A stretch of 64,000 nt of DNA, taken from assembly GCA_020205615.1 (NCBI GenBank), contig JAINUW010000096.1:186001-250000 (forward strand), read 5' to 3'. Source of the DNA: Panax quinquefolius (lineage: Eukaryota; Streptophyta; Magnoliopsida; Apiales; Araliaceae). The notes under the pieces are model-generated. The model searched no databases and was not told where the DNA came from. It saw only the letters and a program-made list of their open reading frames with translations. This document shows positions 60,457-64,000 of this stretch, piece by piece; position 1 is the stretch's first letter, and each line of letters begins with the position of its first letter. A program made the position numbers and the translations under genes.

Positions 60457-62135
60457 AAAAGCTCATTCCTTCATTATTTCTTACTTAATTCATCAAACTC
60501 TGTAGAGAGAAACTATAGTAGAGAAAGAAGAAAAGTATTTCGCTACTTCACTTTTCCAATATTCATTCTTCTAAGGTAGGGAATATTATTTGTTCAGACT
60601 CGTAAGGGATATTATTCTTTCTTATTCATGAAGAGAACTTCGTTATTCCATTTCTTTATTATTCGTTGAATAACTCAGATACGTGGTATACCCTATACTT
60701 GGTGAAATCCTTATGTTATTCCATTCTTATTTATTCTCATTGAATAACTCGTATATGCCAGATATTCCCCTATACTGGTGAAATCCTTATATTATTCCTT
60801 CTTTATTATTCGTTGAATATCCTCGTATTGTGTTTTACTAATTTCCGTCTCCGCTTTTATTATTATTATTCGCTGAATATCCCCGCTCGTGTGTTTTACA
60901 GGACCGGTTCCGCTTTTATTATTATTCGCTGAATATCCCGTCGTGTGTTTTACACCGGACGGGTTCCATTCTTTATTATTCTCGTTGAATATCCCTGCAT
61001 GTGTTTTGCGCTTTTAATTTTACCCGACGACCGTTCCGTTATTTATTATTCTTCGTTGAATAACTCACTCTGTATGGTAAGCTATCGCATTTACGGTGAT
61101 TTCTTTTATTATTCCATTCTTTATTATACCCAGATGGTTAAAACTTTGACTTCTATACTCCATGAAATTAGTAGAATATCCTCGATATTCAAGCGTTTCA
61201 TCCAAAGATCTTTTCATGGAAATATTCTTCTCGATCATTCTTGAATTTTACTCTACAAAACAAAAGATCATGTCGACAATTGGACGTTAATAATTCCTAG
61301 ATAAATTAATTCTTGAACTTGTTTTATTGAATTTTTATATCATTGTCATCATCCTCATGTTTATATTATGTTGAAAGTTATCTTCGCTTACAGTATAGAT
61401 GAACTTAGTATGATTATGACTGTGGTTCATTCTTAAGATAATCACGGCTTGATATAAATGATGTGACAAAAGTCTTCAAAGGGTATTCGTAATGCGTTGA
61501 TGGATAGTTTTTGGTATGATTATGACCACCGGGTGATGATTAAGATAGTCATGACTATTGATAATTTGATGAAAATCCTCGACCGTGGTACAGTGGATGA
61601 TTAGATATTGTGGTTTATTCATTAAACCGAGTCTTAGTGATAAAATTGATGAAAACCTTTTAAACCCTAAAAGATAGTAGACTTTATTTTCTACTGACTT
61701 TTTTAATGGATCAGATATTCACCGCAGTTAAACCGGTTGTCTATTGTATTTTATCGCTTTAACATTGTTCAAGACTATTGATAATTTATTCGCATTATCT
61801 TAGTTATAATATTTTTCATCGAAGCTAGTTGAGCTCACCCTTTCTTTCACCGTTTCTTCTGTGAAATGAGAATATAAATGGGACGAGTCTGGGAAAAGAG
61901 TAATGGTCCCGAAGATAAGATTAGTAGTCCTCACTATTCGTTAAATAAAGGTGATAATAATTGTAATGAGGATTCCTTTTGAGTTCAGTATAATATCTAG
62001 TAGACAATATTTGTATTCAACTCACGCTTTATGTCAGATTGTATTGCATACCTATAAAGAAGTCAGATTTAAATTCATACCATGTAAGTGGCGACCCAAG
62101 ATGGGTGACGTATACCTAATTTTGGGGGCGTCACA

Positions 62136-62232
62136 ATAACAATAATAACAATAACAATAATAATAATAATAACAATAACAATAACAATAATAATAATAAC
62201 AATAATAATAATAATAATAACAATAATAATAA
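62136..62232. repeat. (AAT/AAC)n microsatellite right of F
   Basis: Mixed AATAAC and AAT units, beginning ATAACAATAATAACAATAAC, continuing the target repeat of X. Confidence 0.93.
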
Positions 62233-62627
62233 TGTTTTTTAAATGTTGATTTTTAGTACTTCTCATAATTGATTGAGTTGATTATTTTTCCATAATAAAA
62301 GATGTTGATTCCATAAATAAAGCTTTCAAATTAATTGGAGCTATCCAATTGATTCAATATTAATGTTGCCCATCTGGAAAATGATTTAATTAATTGAGTC
62401 ATTCATTCCATAATTAAACTAGTCATTTAATTAATTCAATTGATTCCATATTAAAGATGCCCATTGATTTAATCTGTTAACATAAACTGAAACTATTCAT
62501 TATTTAAAGAATTAGCCTTGCCAAAATATAATACCAAACCCGTGGTGGTGCTCGGGTGGTAAAAGTGGTTTCAAATTTGAATGGAAGGTCTACAGAGATC
62601 AAATCAAATAAAGGCGAAATTTTTTGA
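62233..62627. mobile_element. Insert X, right part
   Basis: AT-rich unique sequence with short repeats (TTGATTCAATATTAATGTTG, CAATTGATTCCATATTAAAG). It ends with a tRNA-like segment on the plus strand and AAATTTTTTGACAG, next to LTR I. Confidence 0.5.
62515..62605 (+). repeat. tRNA-like (SINE-type) segment, right copy
   Basis: GTGGTGGTGCTCGGGTGGTA, then GGAAGGTCTACAGAGATCAA; inverted relative to 52455-52540 with the same flank (CCTTGNCAAAATATAATA). Confidence 0.4.
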
Positions 62628-63655
62628 CAGGATATTCCGACGTAATAATAAATACAAAATAATAAAAATGGAACTGTGTCCGGTGTAAAACAATACTGCA
62701 TGTGATATTCAAATGAATAATAAATAATATAGAAGAATGTCACCAAGTAAAATGATAGAAAGTTATTCCAATGAATAATAAAAAATGGAATAACAAATGA
62801 ATAATAAGATGGAATAGAGAAGAATTCTCAAAGTTATTCATGAATATAAAAGAATAACAGCTTCTAACTTGAATATAAAAAATAACATCCTTACCGTAAA
62901 ATAAGAATATTAATCGATAGGGTGAGGATTTTCTTAAAGAAAACTTATACTATGTTATTCGCTTCAAAATTTCTTAAAACTCTAAGGAAATACGCCAAGA
63001 TTATGAAGGAGAATTTTCCGAACTTCCGGTGTGATTTCAATTCTAACTAAGCTTCCTATTTATAGGAAAAGGGAACGATAAGAATTAATCCATTAAGCAG
63101 TTCAGATTTATTTACTTTAATCGACTATCCATGTTTTAAGCAAAATCTTTAAATAAAATATAATATATTCTATTTATATAAAAGATTTTTACTATGCAAA
63201 TACTATGCGGACACTATGCAAACACTATGCATAATAAAATATAATATATTCTATTTATAGAATAACTTTAATAAAGTATTCATTTTATATAAAAGCGGTT
63301 TTCTTACTACGCAAAACACTACGATAATAGAATATAATATATTCTATTTATAGAATAACTTTAATAAAGTATTCATTTTATATAAAAGATGTTTCATTTT
63401 ATTACATTAATAATCTGAATAAAACAAAACTTCTAAATCAATAATAATTGAATCAAATAATGTGAGATACTACGCAAAGAACTATTGTAAGAATAATCGA
63501 ACAAAACCGAGTGACTTCTCACATAAATATCAATAATCAACACCGTGTGCTACTATGCAACAACGCGTTAGACATCGTACTTTTACTAACCGAGTAGTTC
63601 AACAGTATCAACGGTAAAACTTCCGCCGTTATTTTCAATAAAATATTTTTGTCGT
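62628..63655 (-). repeat. LTR I, second part (leader and U3)
   Basis: It resumes at GGATATTCCGACG with leader repeats. TATA is on the minus strand at 63056-63065, followed by three U3 units (63150-63390) and U3 like 33560-33830 of K. It is cut at 63655 by LTR J. Confidence 0.85.
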
Positions 63656-64000
63656 TGTAAAATCCTAGATTTTATGGATAAAGATTTAAATTTCTTGAAA
63701 TATTTTTTTTAATATTATGGTGTGGATTTGATATAATTTTATAGTTGTGGGTAGTATTTATAAATTTTGCAAAGTATACAAGTTGTCATATTATATTCGA
63801 TTGGTCTGGGAATATTCTTTTTATCGAGAAATATCCGCAATTTTTGAGATACAATCATGGTGGATCCCATAACGGAATTATGGCCGGATTGAAAAATGAC
63901 AAAAATATTTTATTGAAAAAATAACGGAGGAAGTTTTTTGATCATTGTTGAACTACCTAGTAGTAAAAGTATGAAGAATACGCTGGCGTTGTTGCATAGA
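63656..64000 (+). repeat. LTR J, first 345 bp, inserted in LTR I
   Basis: TGTAAAATCCTAGATTTTAT is a variant of the usual start TGTAAGACCCC, followed by normal U3 (GGATTTGATATAATTTTATA, GGGAATATTC). It continues beyond the window. Left target sequence gtcgt (63651-63655). Confidence 0.85.

Larger units (their letters stand above)
53677..62135 (+). mobile_element. Element F: non-autonomous gypsy with chimeric interior
   Basis: Two LTRs (53677-56534 and 59358-62135, 2.8 kb), PBS and PPT are present. The 2.8-kb interior encodes no gag, RT or integrase. It is assembled from its own leader, a piece of D-type LTR, a pol relic identical in layout to that of C, and the shared 3' module. Both sides lie in (AAT)n, so the duplication cannot be told apart from the repeat. 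Confidence 0.88.
59358..62135 (+). repeat. 3' LTR of element F
   Basis: TGTAAGACCCCAAATTTTTA to GGGGGCGTCACA, 2778 bp, complete ends. TATA at 60447; minisatellite 60030-60300; leader repeats 60640-61080; hairpins near 61925-62010. Confidence 0.92.

Overview
This window looks like heterochromatic nuclear DNA of a flowering plant, probably a eudicot; nothing in it lets me name the species. It is very AT-rich and I find no host gene, rRNA or tRNA gene. Almost all of it is nested LTR retrotransposons. Most belong to one Ty3/gypsy chromovirus-like group (large LTRs, initiator-Met-tRNA primer site, pol ending in a chromodomain-like module, Tekay/Del type). One is Ty1/copia.

I resolved the nesting from LTR ends (TGTAAGACCCC to GGGGGCGTCACA) and 5-bp target duplications. 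Host element A (+) has its 5' LTR at 2069-3819 plus 25862-25902, a PBS, gag in two pieces and a protease up to 49451. Four things interrupt A. (1) LTR L0 (1-2068). (2) B, a solo LTR (-), duplication actca. B holds C, a gag-protease element (-, 6054-25599, gttgt), which itself holds solo LTR E (8450-10688, tgtga) and element D (13614-21335, atata). (3) G, a full chromovirus (26423-47872, tattt), which holds solo LTR K (31629-34050) and the copia element H (35406-44704). (4) LTR I (-, from 49452), which holds an unclassified insert X; X holds element F (53677-62135), and a new LTR, J, starts in I at 63656.

Functionally, G once encoded gag, protease, RT, RNase H and integrase. C, D and F look like dependents: C keeps gag and protease, D has two 3.7-kb LTRs around only 330 bp, and F has a chimeric interior with no gag. 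Nearly every coding region is broken; the exception is the 3' end of G pol. The LTR leaders carry family-specific minisatellites and recurring short hairpins.

A caution on data quality: young duplicate copies are identical over long AT-rich stretches but differ, with small indels, at C/G-containing spots. Three independent protease active-site lesions fall on the same apparent ACCGGT site. This looks like consensus error at methylated cytosines and may explain many of the frameshifts.
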